Assembly: GCF_000740785.1 (NCBI RefSeq) | Contig: NZ_JFZB01000018.1 | Coordinates: 1 to 64,000 of the forward strand | Reading direction: 5' to 3' | DNA from: Paenirhodobacter enshiensis | Lineage (GTDB): Bacteria > Pseudomonadota > Alphaproteobacteria > Rhodobacterales > Rhodobacteraceae | Length of the DNA stretch: 64,000 nucleotides | Shown: positions 17,506 through 26,307 of the stretch, in pieces | Layout of the letters: each line of letters begins with the position of its first letter | Position numbering within the stretch: position 1 is the stretch's first letter | The notes under the pieces: generated by a model | Seen by the model: only the letters and a program-made list of their open reading frames with translations | Database searches by the model: none | Told to the model about the DNA's origin: nothing | Made by a program: the position numbers and the translations under genes

Positions 17506-18447
17506 ATGGCCTCACGCGTCACCCTGCGACAACTCGAATATTTCGTCGCCGTCGGCGAGGCGGGCTCGATCGCGTTGGCGGCGGAGCGGGTGAACGTGTC
17601 CTCGCCCTCGATCTCGGCAGCGATCGCGCAGCTGGAATCCGAGTTCGGCTTGCAGCTTTTCGTGCGCCGCCATGCGCACGGGCTGTCGCTGACGCAAGGC
17701 GGCCTGCGCTTCATGGAGCGGGCGCGGGCCGTGCTAGAGCAGGTCAGGGCGCTGAACGAGCTGGCAAACGATATCTCGGGCAAGGTGCGCGGGCCGCTGA
17801 ACGTCGGCTGTCTGGTGACCTTTGCGCAGATCGTGTTGCCACAGCTGCGGCGCAGCTTCGTCGATCTTTATCCCGAGGTCGCATTCCATCAGTTCGAGCG
17901 CGACCAGCAGGAAATCATCGACGGGCTGCGCGCCGCGCGGCTGGATCTGGCGCTGAGCTATGACATGAATATCCCCTCGGACATCGACTTCGTGCCGCTG
18001 ATGGATCTGCCGCCCTTCGCGCTCCTGCCCGAAGACCATGCGCTTGCCGGGCGCGACAGCCTGACCCCCGAGGATCTGGCGCCCTGGCCGATGGTGCTGC
18101 TGGATCTGCCGATCAGCAGCGAATATTTCCTGTCGTTCTTCGAGACCTCCGGCGTGGCTCCGTCGATCGCCGAGCGCACCCGCGACATCGCGGTGATGCG
18201 CTCGCTGGTGGCGAACGGTTTCGGCTACGGGATGCTGAACGTGATGCCGCGCACCGAAATCGCTCCCGACGGGCGCCGCCTGCGCTTCGTGCCGCTGAGC
18301 GGGCATGTGCGGACGCTGAAGCTCGGTCTGCTGACGACCGGGGGGGCGCGCAATTCGCGCACCATCTCGGCGTTCATAGATCACGCCTGCACCGAGATTA
18401 CCCCGGAAAATCTGCCCGGCCTGCAATTGCATACTGCGCGCGGCTGA
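17506..18447 (+). CDS. LysR-family transcriptional regulator
   Basis: A 313-residue LysR regulator with the helix-turn-helix at about residues 3-62 (TLRQLEYFVAVGEAGSIALA; VSSPSISAAIAQLESEFGLQ) and an effector domain at about 90-295. It lies upstream of, and codirectional with, the Rieske oxygenase gene, with 221 bp and a repeat element between them. Control of the oxygenase or of the transporter before it is possible; the layout does not decide. The start ATG follows a weakly conserved ribosome binding site. Confidence 0.88.
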   Translation: MASRVTLRQLEYFVAVGEAGSIALAAERVNVSSPSISAAIAQLESEFGLQLFVRRHAHGLSLTQGGLRFMERARAVLEQVRALNELANDISGKVRGPLNVGCLVTFAQIVLPQLRRSFVDLYPEVAFHQFERDQQEIIDGLRAARLDLALSYDMNIPSDIDFVPLMDLPPFALLPEDHALAGRDSLTPEDLAPWPMVLLDLPISSEYFLSFFETSGVAPSIAERTRDIAVMRSLVANGFGYGMLNVMPRTEIAPDGRRLRFVPLSGHVRTLKLGLLTTGGARNSRTISAFIDHACTEITPENLPGLQLHTARG

Positions 18448-18479
18448 GCCCGGGCGGGTTTGCGGGTCTGGCGCGGGCA

Positions 18480-18542
18480 GGGGGCTCTGCCCCCGTCTCC
18501 TCCGGAGACTCCCCCGGGATATTTGCGGAAAGGCGAAAGGGG
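18480..18542 (+). repeat. Palindromic intergenic repeat, copy A
   Basis: Contains the dyad GGGGGC-TCT-GCCCCC, then GTCTCC-TCC-GGAGAC, then CCCCCGGGATATTT and a GAAAGG tail. It is nearly identical (4 differences in 63 positions by hand alignment) to copy C at 54913-54975 on the other strand, and related to copy B at 27666-27727. It sits between a LysR gene and the Rieske gene. Confidence 0.8.
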
Positions 18543-18668
18543 GGGCGGGAAAGGTGCCCGCGATGTTAGTCTTTTCCTAAGCGGTGATGATCGAGGTCTT
18601 GCTTTCCGGGGCGGGCCGGGCCGCCGCAGGGTGGGCAGGTCATTGCGCCTGAGCCGGAAGGACCCTCC

Positions 18669-19793
18669 ATGCTGCACGATCCCGTCGCTGAACTTGCCGC
18701 CATGGCGGCTCTGCCGCTGGAGCGCGCCGGCGCGATGCCGGTGTCGATCTATACCTCGCCCGAATTTCTGGCGCTGGAACAGTCGCGGATCTTCGCCCGA
18801 AGCTGGCTTTGTGCCGGGCGGGCGGATGCGCTGAAGGCGCCGGGGGATTACCTGACCCTCGATATCTCCGGGGAGCCGGTGATCGTGCTGCGCGATGCGA
18901 AGGGCGCGCTGCGGGCGATGTCGAACGTGTGCCGGCACCGGATGTCGGTGTTGCTGGAGGGGCGCGGTCATGTCGCGGCGATCACCTGTCCCTATCACGC
19001 CTGGACCTATGCGCTCGACGGGTCGCTGCGTGGCGCCCCGGCGATGGAGCTGAACGAGAGCTTCTGCAAGCAGGACGTGGCGCTGCCGGGGATCCGTTGC
19101 GTCGACTGGCAGGGCTGGATCATGGTCACCCTCGATCCCGATCTGCCGGAGCCTGCGGAACTCCATGCCGATGTCGATAAGCTGGTCGGTTATCTCGACA
19201 TGGGATCCTATACCGAGACCTTCCGCGAAGAGCACCGTTGGAACACCAACTGGAAGATCCTCGCCGAGAATTTCATGGAAAGCTATCACCTGCCGATGTG
19301 CCACCGCGGCACCATCGGAGGGGCGAGCCGGCTGAGCGAGATGGTCTGTCCCGAGGGATTTTCGACCTTCAACTATCACCACATCCTGAAGGACGACTCG
19401 GTGCCGCTGGCGCTGGCGCATCCGTCGAACACGGCGCTGACGGGCGAGGAACGGCGCCGGACCTGGCTGTTGTCGATCTACCCCTCGCTGCTGATCACGC
19501 TGACGCCCGGCTATTTCTGGTATCTGTCGCTGATGCCCGACGGCACCGATCACGTGAAGATCCTGTATGGCGGCGGGCTGTCGCCCGATTACATGGCCGA
19601 TCCCGAGGCGCCGAAGCATTTCGCCGCGCTCAAGGGGCTGCTCGATCACGTCAATGATGAGGATCGCGGCTGCACCGAACGGGTCTGGCGCGGAATGCAG
19701 AGCCGGTTCGCGGTGCCGGGCGCGCTGTCGCATCTGGAGCGGCCGAATTACGAATTCGCGCGCTGGATTTCCCGTATGATTGCGGTGGAGTGA
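18669..19793 (+). CDS. Rieske non-heme iron oxygenase, probable quaternary-amine type
   Basis: A 374-residue oxygenase alpha subunit. The Rieske [2Fe-2S] ligands are C88, H90, C107 and H110, and the mononuclear iron site includes H207 and H212. The residue expected to bridge the two centres is E200 (in NWKILAENFMESYH) where aromatic-ring dioxygenases have Asp. A glutamate here is characteristic of carnitine, glycine-betaine and stachydrine oxygenases, so an N-methylated quaternary amine or betaine is a more likely substrate than an aromatic ring (inference). No ferredoxin reductase gene is adjacent, so electrons must come from a distant partner. A LysR gene precedes it. Confidence 0.85.
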   Translation: MLHDPVAELAAMAALPLERAGAMPVSIYTSPEFLALEQSRIFARSWLCAGRADALKAPGDYLTLDISGEPVIVLRDAKGALRAMSNVCRHRMSVLLEGRGHVAAITCPYHAWTYALDGSLRGAPAMELNESFCKQDVALPGIRCVDWQGWIMVTLDPDLPEPAELHADVDKLVGYLDMGSYTETFREEHRWNTNWKILAENFMESYHLPMCHRGTIGGASRLSEMVCPEGFSTFNYHHILKDDSVPLALAHPSNTALTGEERRRTWLLSIYPSLLITLTPGYFWYLSLMPDGTDHVKILYGGGLSPDYMADPEAPKHFAALKGLLDHVNDEDRGCTERVWRGMQSRFAVPGALSHLERPNYEFARWISRMIAVE

Positions 19794-20032
19794 CGCCCGC
19801 GACCTGCCCGGAGCAGGTGCGAGAACAGATATGGAAGCGGCCCGGTTCATGCCCCTCTCCGATGCGACCGGGCCGGGGCGGGCATTGCGGGGCTGCCCGA
19901 ATCCCTGAGCCCGGTCGCTGCGCCGTCGCGTCATCGCGGCGCGGTGACTTCCGGCGCAGGGCAGAGTTCGTGTAGCCTCTCCGCGCGAGGCCCCGGCACA
20001 GCCGGAGGCCGGCCATCGGGAGAGAGCGGGCG

Positions 20033-20608
20033 ATGACGAATACCAGACTGAAAGACCTTGCGGCGCGATATCTGAACAAGAGCGTCGATACCCTCGCCGA
20101 GGAAGAACAGCGCGTCCTGCGCCAGATCGCAGAGCACCGGCCGACCAGCCGCGACGCCGGGGCGGTGGCAGAGGAGCAGGCGACCTTCGGCGACCGGACG
20201 GCCGACAAGGTGGCGGCCTTCGGTGGCTCCTGGACCTTCATCATCCTGTTCACGGTGGTGCTGGCGGGGTGGATGATGCTCAACAGCGGGGCGCTGGCCT
20301 GGCTGGGGCTGTCCTTCGACCCCTATCCGTTCATCTTCCTGAACCTGATCCTGTCGACCATCGCCGCGATACAGGCGCCGATCATCATGATGAGTCAGAA
20401 CCGGCAGGCCGACAAGGACCGGGTGGCGGCGGGGCTCGATTACGAGGTCAACCTGCGCGCCGAGATCGAGATCCTGCGTCTGCACGCCAAGATCGACGAC
20501 GTGATCCTTGCCCGGCTGGACGCGATGTCGGCGCAGCAGGAGGCGCTGATCGCCGAGGTTCGGGCGCTGGCAGCACAACCCGGTTCCGCCCCCGAGACCC
20601 GGGGCTGA
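20033..20608 (+). CDS. DUF1003 membrane protein
   Basis: A 191-residue DUF1003 protein. The N-terminal 60 residues are soluble and acidic. Two membrane helices follow at about residues 66-84 and 96-114 (with LILSTIAAIQAPIIMMSQNRQ, the family signature), then a charged, probably coiled-coil tail (about 120-185). The family's function is not established. It stands alone between the Rieske gene and the convergent Fic gene; its stop is 12 bp from the Fic stop. Confidence 0.85.
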   Translation: MTNTRLKDLAARYLNKSVDTLAEEEQRVLRQIAEHRPTSRDAGAVAEEQATFGDRTADKVAAFGGSWTFIILFTVVLAGWMMLNSGALAWLGLSFDPYPFIFLNLILSTIAAIQAPIIMMSQNRQADKDRVAAGLDYEVNLRAEIEILRLHAKIDDVILARLDAMSAQQEALIAEVRALAAQPGSAPETRG

Positions 20609-20620
20609 GGCGACGTTTTC

Positions 20621-21706
20621 TCAGACCGTTGCGATATCGTAGCCGGTTGAGCGCCCGCCTGCCTCACGGCGGATGATCGCGCCGATCTCGGCCAGCCGGG
20701 TCAGATCGCGCGTGGCCGTCGCGCCCGAGACATCGGCGATCTTCGCATAGCTGCGCGCGCTCAGCCCCTCGGCGATGCGGCGCGGGCCCTGCCCGAACAG
20801 CCGGCGCAGCACGGTTTCCTGACGCGGCGACAGCTCTGGCCCGAAGCGCAGGAAATAGCGGTTGCGGGCGAGCAGGAAGACCGCTTCGCCGCGCGCGCCA
20901 TCGGCCGCGCGGGCGAGGCAGCCGAGGAACCAGGCGACGAAGGGCGTGGCGTCGATGCCCGCCGGGCCTTCGCGGCGGCCATCCTGAAGCGCCTGATAAT
21001 ACTGGCGTTTTTCTACTTCGATCCGGCGCGACAGCGAGAACGGCAAGACCCGCTCGCGGGCGAAGACATGCTCGATCAGCGCCCGGCCGATCCGGCCGTT
21101 GCCGTCCGAGAACGGGTGGATCGTCTCGAACCACAGATGCGCCAGCGCGGCGCGGATCGCCACCGGCAAGCGGGTTTCCGTGCCGAGCCAGTTCAGCAAC
21201 CGCTCCATCTCGGCCGGCAGGCTTTCGGGCGGTGGCGCGATGAACAGCACGTCCTGCCGGCCCGCGGCGGCGGAACGCACGATCTCGATCCCGCTGCGGC
21301 GCCAGCGGCCGGGGTCCTCGATCTCGATGCCGAAGAACAGCAGCCGGTGCCAGGCTTGCAGGGTTTCGGCGCTCATCGGGGCGGTGGCGGCGCGGGCTTC
21401 GATCATCACCGAGGCGATGGCGTCCGAGCGCCGCGCCAGCGCCTCGCCGTCGCGGTGGCGCAGCGAGGCGATGACCGAAGCCTCGATCTCGTCCGGATCG
21501 AGCGCCACCCCCTCGATGCCGAAGGACGCCAGCGCCTCGCCGACGATGCGGCGCAGACGCAGCTCTTCGGCCTCCGCCGGCGAGAGGCCCTGTTCGAGGC
21601 CGGAAACCTCACCCATCGCGGCCATGGCTTCGGCCAGCGCCGGGGCGACTGCGGCGGCGTCATAGGTGAAATTCGGCCAGTGTGCGCTTTGCCAGATCCA
21701 GGCCAT
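20621..21706 (-). CDS. Fic-domain nucleotidyltransferase with N-terminal inhibitory motif and C-terminal winged helix
   Basis: A 361-residue Fic protein. Such enzymes usually transfer AMP from ATP to a hydroxyl side chain of a target protein. The catalytic loop HPFSDGNGRIGR is intact at 197-208. A class II inhibitory motif, SFGIEG (S/T-x3-E-G/N), is at 61-66. The N-terminal 40 residues (MAWIWQSAHWPNF) match DUF4172. The C-terminus (about 285-361, with ISGATATRDL-like VSGATATRDLTRLAEIG) looks like a winged helix, so the enzyme may bind DNA. Two matching palindromes directly upstream suggest autoregulation. The target is unknown and no separate antitoxin gene is present; the inhibitory helix is internal. 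Confidence 0.9.
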   Translation of the reverse strand: MAWIWQSAHWPNFTYDAAAVAPALAEAMAAMGEVSGLEQGLSPAEAEELRLRRIVGEALASFGIEGVALDPDEIEASVIASLRHRDGEALARRSDAIASVMIEARAATAPMSAETLQAWHRLLFFGIEIEDPGRWRRSGIEIVRSAAAGRQDVLFIAPPPESLPAEMERLLNWLGTETRLPVAIRAALAHLWFETIHPFSDGNGRIGRALIEHVFARERVLPFSLSRRIEVEKRQYYQALQDGRREGPAGIDATPFVAWFLGCLARAADGARGEAVFLLARNRYFLRFGPELSPRQETVLRRLFGQGPRRIAEGLSARSYAKIADVSGATATRDLTRLAEIGAIIRREAGGRSTGYDIATV

Positions 21707-21733
21707 GAGGCGATTATCCCGATTATTCGCCTC
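21707..21733. promoter_or_regulatory. Operator-like palindrome 1 upstream of the Fic gene
   Basis: GAGGCGATTA-N7-TATTCGCCTC, 10-bp arms with one mismatch, abutting the Fic start codon. It matches the arms of the second palindrome at 21751-21777; centres are 44 bp apart, about four helical turns. A protein bound here would cover the ribosome binding region. Confidence 0.75.
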
Positions 21734-21750
21734 ATATTGATGTAATTTGT

Positions 21751-21777
21751 GAGGCGAATAAAGCCGATATTCGCCTC
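21751..21777. promoter_or_regulatory. Operator-like palindrome 2 upstream of the Fic gene
   Basis: GAGGCGAATA-N7-TATTCGCCTC, perfect 10-bp arms. It overlaps the stop codon of the upstream inositol-monophosphatase-like gene. The 17-bp AT-rich stretch between the two palindromes is the likely promoter core. Confidence 0.8.
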
Positions 21778-22555
21778 AGATCGTGTCGGTGCCAAAAATT
21801 TCCCGCTCATCGAAAGCCGCGACGAAGCCCGGCTTGCCGAGGAGGAAGCGCATCCGCCCCTCAAGCCCCCGGTCTGCCCACTCAAGCGTCGAGACCGCGC
21901 CGAGCGCAGTGACCACCGGCCACATGCCCATCACGTCCCAGCTCGATTCGCCGCAGCTGACATAGCCGTCGATCTCGCCCGTCGCGAGTTCGGCCATCGT
22001 CGCGGTGCAGCAATTGCCGATCCGCACCATGGCGCGGCCGCCGTGGCGCAGCGCCGCCATCGCGCGCATCCCGTCCGCCACCGGCTGGCCCCCGCCAAGC
22101 CCGAGCCCGGCCGAGGCGATACCGGCGCGAAACGGGGAGAGAGCCGCGAGCGGGCGGCCATCCAGCCACGCCCCCACGTCCGGCCCGCCCGCGAACAGCC
22201 GCCCGCGCGCGGGTTGCAGCACCGCGCCGAGCACCGGCCGCCCATCCGCGAACAGCCCGACCGAGACGCCCCAGTCGATGCCGCCGCGCACGAAGTTGAA
22301 GGTGCCGTCGATCGGGTCGATCACCCAGACCCGGCCCGAGGTTCCGGCGGCGCGCCCGCCTTCCTCGCCGTAAATCCCATCCTCGGGGAACAGCGCGCCG
22401 AGCCGGGCGGAGATCAGCGCCTCGACCGCGCGGTCGGCCACGGTGACCAGATCGAGATGCCCCTTTTCGGCGATCTCTGCGGCGGAGAGGCGGCCGAAAT
22501 GCGTCAACGCCAGCGCGCCCGCCTCTTCGACGACCGGGATCAGATCGGATAACAT
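21776..22555 (-). CDS. Inositol monophosphatase family protein
   Basis: A 259-residue lithium-sensitive-phosphatase-fold enzyme. Metal-binding motifs are GEEGG, IDPIDGTFNFVRG and, near the C-terminus, SSWDVMGMWP. Substrates in this family range from inositol phosphate to PAP, fructose 1,6-bisphosphate or histidinol phosphate; the sequence does not settle which. It follows the phosphoesterase gene by 11 bp, so the two are cotranscribed. The ATG at 22555 was chosen over upstream in-frame starts that would run through the phosphoesterase gene. Confidence 0.88.
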   Translation of the reverse strand: MLSDLIPVVEEAGALALTHFGRLSAAEIAEKGHLDLVTVADRAVEALISARLGALFPEDGIYGEEGGRAAGTSGRVWVIDPIDGTFNFVRGGIDWGVSVGLFADGRPVLGAVLQPARGRLFAGGPDVGAWLDGRPLAALSPFRAGIASAGLGLGGGQPVADGMRAMAALRHGGRAMVRIGNCCTATMAELATGEIDGYVSCGESSWDVMGMWPVVTALGAVSTLEWADRGLEGRMRFLLGKPGFVAAFDEREIFGTDTI

Positions 22556-22566
22556 GCGGGGTTCCT

Positions 22567-23367
22567 TCAATGTTTCAGGCTCAGATCCGGGGTGACGCGG
22601 TGCACGCTTCGTCCGCCCGCGGCGTCGAACAGATGCAGACGGTAGCCGTAGGCGGACGTGGACAGTCCGGGCTCGTTGTCGGCATCGAGGGCGAGAGCAT
22701 ATTCGAAGGCGGTGCTGGAGGCGGCGAAGACCGTGGCCTTGCCCCAATGGGCGATGAACGGGCGGTGCACATGGCCGCACAGCACCGTCACCGGGCCGGG
22801 GGCCGCCTCGATCAGCGCAAGCAGCGCCTCCGCCCCCCGGGTCAGCCCGTTGCGGTCGAGCGCGCCGAGGTTCGCCGCGCAGGGTGGGTGATGCAGTGCG
22901 ATCACCGTCGGCCCGGCGAAACGCTCGTTCAGCTTGCCTTCGAGCCAGCCGAGCTGCCGCGCATCGAGACGCCCGGCCACCTCGCCCTCGACCAGCGTGT
23001 CGAGGCCGAGCACCCGAACCGGCCCGATCTTCGTCTCGCTGCACAGCATGTCGGGGGCGGCGAAGGCCACCTCGGGAAAGGCCGCGTGCATCGGCGCGCG
23101 AGCGTCGTGATTGCCGGGCAACAGCACGACGGGCAGGCCGAGCGGCGCCAGCACCTCGCGCAACAGCGCGTAATCCTGCGCCGTGCCGCCGTCGGTCAGA
23201 TCGCCGGTGATGACGACAAGCCCGATCGCAGGGCGAAACGCCGCCAGATCTGCGACGAGCGCGCGGGCGCGGCCGACCGCATCGGCGCGCACATGGCCCC
23301 CGGCCTGCCTGCCCGCCGCGATATGCAGATCCGAGATATGGGCAAGGAGAAACGGAACATCGGACAT
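22567..23367 (-). CDS. Calcineurin-like metallophosphoesterase (CpdA / class III cyclic nucleotide phosphodiesterase type)
   Basis: A 266-residue binuclear metal phosphoesterase. The motifs appear in order as ISDLHI (D-x-H), TGDLTDGG, PGNHDARAP, ALHHPPC and CGHVHRPF. This set and length fit class III cyclic-nucleotide phosphodiesterases and related glycerophosphodiesterases such as GpdQ. The start at 23367 is preceded by GAGG with 6-base spacing; an upstream ATG would add eleven basic, proline-rich residues. It is the first gene of a two-gene unit with the inositol-monophosphatase-like gene. Confidence 0.87.
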   Translation of the reverse strand: MSDVPFLLAHISDLHIAAGRQAGGHVRADAVGRARALVADLAAFRPAIGLVVITGDLTDGGTAQDYALLREVLAPLGLPVVLLPGNHDARAPMHAAFPEVAFAAPDMLCSETKIGPVRVLGLDTLVEGEVAGRLDARQLGWLEGKLNERFAGPTVIALHHPPCAANLGALDRNGLTRGAEALLALIEAAPGPVTVLCGHVHRPFIAHWGKATVFAASSTAFEYALALDADNEPGLSTSAYGYRLHLFDAAGGRSVHRVTPDLSLKH

Positions 23368-23661
23368 CGGCGGCCTCGGTCGGGTTGCGGGCGGGCGCAC
23401 GATGCCCTGCGCCGGACGAAAGGGAAACGTCCCCGCGGCTGTCGGAGACGACTGGCGGCCTTTTGCGCGCCTGCTGTGACAGCGCGATGACAGTTCGCCG
23501 GTCGTCCGGGCGGAATTTCACGGCCGGTTTCCGGCACCGCACCGTTTCGCCCGGCCCGCTCACGGGCGGTCAGCCGAACGTGACGGGCGCCCCTCTGGCC
23601 GGCCGGAACGCGCAACAGCTATAGTGTGTGGCAAACCGCAATTCCTGCCCGGGACAAAGCC

Positions 23662-25305
23662 TTGGAAACCATCACCACCGTCTTGCTGCTTCTGGTTGCC
23701 GTCGTGATCAGTGCCGCCGCCGCGCGGATGCTGCCGCGCGTGCTTCCTTTGCCGCTGATCCAGATCGCCATCGGCTTTGCGGTCAGCGGTATCACCGGCA
23801 GCGGCATCCGGCTGGAGCCCGACATCTTCTTCCTGCTGTTCCTGCCGCCGCTGCTGTTCCTCGACGGCTGGCGCATCCCGAAGGAGGGATTGTTTCGCGA
23901 TATCGGCACGGTTCTGGAACTTGCCTTCGGGCTGGTGGTGTTCACCACGCTCGGCATCGGGTTCCTGGTGCACTGGCTGATCCCGGCGATCCCGTTGCCG
24001 GTGGCTTTCGCGCTGGCCGCGATCCTGTCGCCGACCGATCCTGTCGCGGTGACGGCGATTGCCGCGCGGGTCAACGTGCCGCGCCGGCTGATGCACGTGC
24101 TGGAAGGCGAGTCGCTGCTGAACGACGCATCGGGCCTCGTATGTATGCGTTTCGCGGTGGCGGCGGCGATGACCGGAGCGTTCTCGCTTGCCGACGCGGC
24201 GGCGAGCTTCGTGTGGCTGGTGCTCGGGGGACTGGCGATCGGCATCGTGGTCACCTGGATCCTCACCTGGAGCAAGAACCGCGTCGCGCGCGACTATGGC
24301 GAGGATACCGGCTCGCAGATTCTCGTCAGCCTGCTCATTCCCTTCGTGGCCTATCTGGCGGCGGAGAAGGTCGGGGGATCGGGCATTCTCGCGGCGGTCG
24401 CGGCGGGCATGACGATGAGCTACTCCGAGCAAAGCGGCCGCGCCCTCGCCACGACGCGGATCCGGCGCAACGCGGTGTGGGACATGGTGCAGTTCGCCCT
24501 GAACGGCATGATGTTCGTCGTTCTGGGCGAGCAGCTGCCCCGCATCGTCGCGAGCGCCGCTCAGGTGGTTTCGGAAACCGGCCATGTCAGCCCGCTGTGG
24601 ATGATCGTCTATGTGCTGTTGATCAACGTCGCGCTGGTGGCGCTGCGGTTTCTGTGGGTGTGGGTGGCGCTGCGCTTCAGCATCCGTGCCGCGCTGAAGC
24701 GCGGAGATCCGCCGCCTGCGCCGGGCTGGCGGCTGGTGGCGGCGACCTCCGTCGCGGGGGCGCGCGGCGCGATCACGCTGGCCGGTATCCTGACGATTCC
24801 CTTCCTCCTGCCCGACGGCGATCCGTTTCCGGCGCGCGATCTGGTGATCTTCCTTGCCGCTTGCGCGATCATCGTGTCGCTGGTGCTGGCCTCGGTCGCG
24901 CTGCCGCCGTTGCTGAAGGGGCTTGCCGTTCCCGCCGAACCGCACGAGCGCCAACAGGAGGATGCGGTGCGCGCTGCCGCTGCCACGGCCGCCATCGAGG
25001 CTGCGCAGGCGATGATGCGCACGCTGCCTCGCGATGGCGCCGACAACGACCTTTACACCCATGCCTCGGCCCGGCTGATCGACTACTACAAGGAGCGCAT
25101 TGCCGGCTATTCCGCCAAGGAGCAATCCGACATGGACCGGTTCCGCGCTGCCGCCCGGGCCGAGCGCGAGGTCTGGCTCGCTGCGCTGCAGGCCGAACGC
25201 GAGGCGATCTACCGCGAGGCGCGGCGCAATGCGGTCCCGGATGACGTGGCGCGCCGGCTGGTCCATGAGGTCGATCTGCTGGAGACGCGGGCGCAGGAAA
25301 GCTGA
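23662..25305 (+). CDS. CPA1-family sodium/proton antiporter
   Basis: About 547 residues with some twelve hydrophobic helices up to about residue 410 and a charged, helical cytoplasmic tail of about 130 residues. Ion-exchange motifs are SPTDPVAVTAIAARVNVP and GESLLNDASGLV, typical of the YjcE/NhaP side of CPA1. It would exchange sodium or potassium for protons for pH and salt homeostasis. The start is uncertain: TTG at 23662 has GGAC about 8 bases upstream and leads straight into the first membrane helix; GTG at 23626 adds twelve residues and has no ribosome binding site. Confidence 0.87.
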   Translation: METITTVLLLLVAVVISAAAARMLPRVLPLPLIQIAIGFAVSGITGSGIRLEPDIFFLLFLPPLLFLDGWRIPKEGLFRDIGTVLELAFGLVVFTTLGIGFLVHWLIPAIPLPVAFALAAILSPTDPVAVTAIAARVNVPRRLMHVLEGESLLNDASGLVCMRFAVAAAMTGAFSLADAAASFVWLVLGGLAIGIVVTWILTWSKNRVARDYGEDTGSQILVSLLIPFVAYLAAEKVGGSGILAAVAAGMTMSYSEQSGRALATTRIRRNAVWDMVQFALNGMMFVVLGEQLPRIVASAAQVVSETGHVSPLWMIVYVLLINVALVALRFLWVWVALRFSIRAALKRGDPPPAPGWRLVAATSVAGARGAITLAGILTIPFLLPDGDPFPARDLVIFLAACAIIVSLVLASVALPPLLKGLAVPAEPHERQQEDAVRAAAATAAIEAAQAMMRTLPRDGADNDLYTHASARLIDYYKERIAGYSAKEQSDMDRFRAAARAEREVWLAALQAEREAIYREARRNAVPDDVARRLVHEVDLLETRAQES

Positions 25306-25482
25306 GCGCCCCCGCGCCGGGCACGCAGGAGCCGTGCGAGAGGGCGGTCATGCTCTGGCATCCGGCAGGGGCAAAGGCTATGACAGCCAGAGGTTCCGGG
25401 CGCAGGTCGGCCGGGACGGCGGTGCCCGGCCGCTGTAAAGTGTCGGGACAAAACAGAACACGACTACCCCAGGGGGTTTTCC

Positions 25483-26286
25483 ATGACTTTCACTTCGGGT
25501 TTCCGCTGCCTCGTCGCTGCTGCGGTCACGGCCGTCGCCGCTTTCGGCGTTGCCGCCCAGGCCGACGAGATGGCCGACATCAAGGCCGCCGGCGTCATCA
25601 ACGTCGGTATCTTCCCGGACTTCCCGCCGTTCTCCTCGGTCGCGGCCGACATGAGCACCGTGGGCTATGACGTCGACGTCGCCAATGACATCGGCAAGGT
25701 TCTGGGCGTCAAGGTCAAGCTGGTGCCGATCAACGGGCAGAACCGCATCGCCTTCCTGAACGACAAGCGCGTCGACATGCTGATGAGCGTCGGCTACTCG
25801 GACGAGCGCGCTCAGGCCATCGGCTTCGCCGGCGCCTACGCGCCCTATTACATCGCGGTCATCGGCCCGCAGGCGACGAAGATCGAGGGCCCGGCGGACA
25901 TGGCCGGCAAGACCATCGCGGTCAATCAGGGCACGCTTGAGGATACCTCGCTGACCAAGGCCGCCCCCGAGAGCGCCACGATCCGCCGCTTCCCGAACTA
26001 TGCCGCGGTGATTCAGGCCTTCATCTCGGGCCAGACCGATCTGATGGCGGTTGGCAACAACGTCGGTGCCCAGGTGCTGGAGAAGCAGACCGCGCTGAAG
26101 CCCGAGGAGAAGTTCCAGCTGATGTCCTCGCCGTCGCATATCGCGGTGCGCAAGGGCGAGGATGCGCTGATCTCCACCATCGACGGCGCGATCAAGACCA
26201 TGATCGACGATGGCACGCTGAACGCGGCGTCCGAGAAGTGGCTGAAGACGCCGATGAAGGTCGAGAACCTTCAGACCAAGAACTAA
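25483..26286 (+). CDS. Polar amino acid ABC transporter, periplasmic binding protein
   Basis: A 267-residue SBP_bac_3 protein with signal peptide MTFTSGFRCLVAAAVTAVAA and probable cleavage after AAQA. VGIFPDFPPFSSV is the lobe 1 entry. It heads a three-gene set with two permeases (21 bp and ATGA overlap). No ATPase gene follows. A nearby related cluster (14351-17223) has one. The ligand is probably an amino acid; neighbouring arginine genes are downstream but separately promoted, so arginine is only a guess. Confidence 0.88.
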   Translation: MTFTSGFRCLVAAAVTAVAAFGVAAQADEMADIKAAGVINVGIFPDFPPFSSVAADMSTVGYDVDVANDIGKVLGVKVKLVPINGQNRIAFLNDKRVDMLMSVGYSDERAQAIGFAGAYAPYYIAVIGPQATKIEGPADMAGKTIAVNQGTLEDTSLTKAAPESATIRRFPNYAAVIQAFISGQTDLMAVGNNVGAQVLEKQTALKPEEKFQLMSSPSHIAVRKGEDALISTIDGAIKTMIDDGTLNAASEKWLKTPMKVENLQTKN

Positions 26287-26307
26287 GAGCGAAGAACGGG
26301 CGGGACG

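Noticed and set aside
18669-19793. Aromatic ring-hydroxylating dioxygenase call for the Rieske protein
   Set aside because: The bridging residue is glutamate, not aspartate, and no beta subunit, ferredoxin or aromatic-degradation gene is nearby.
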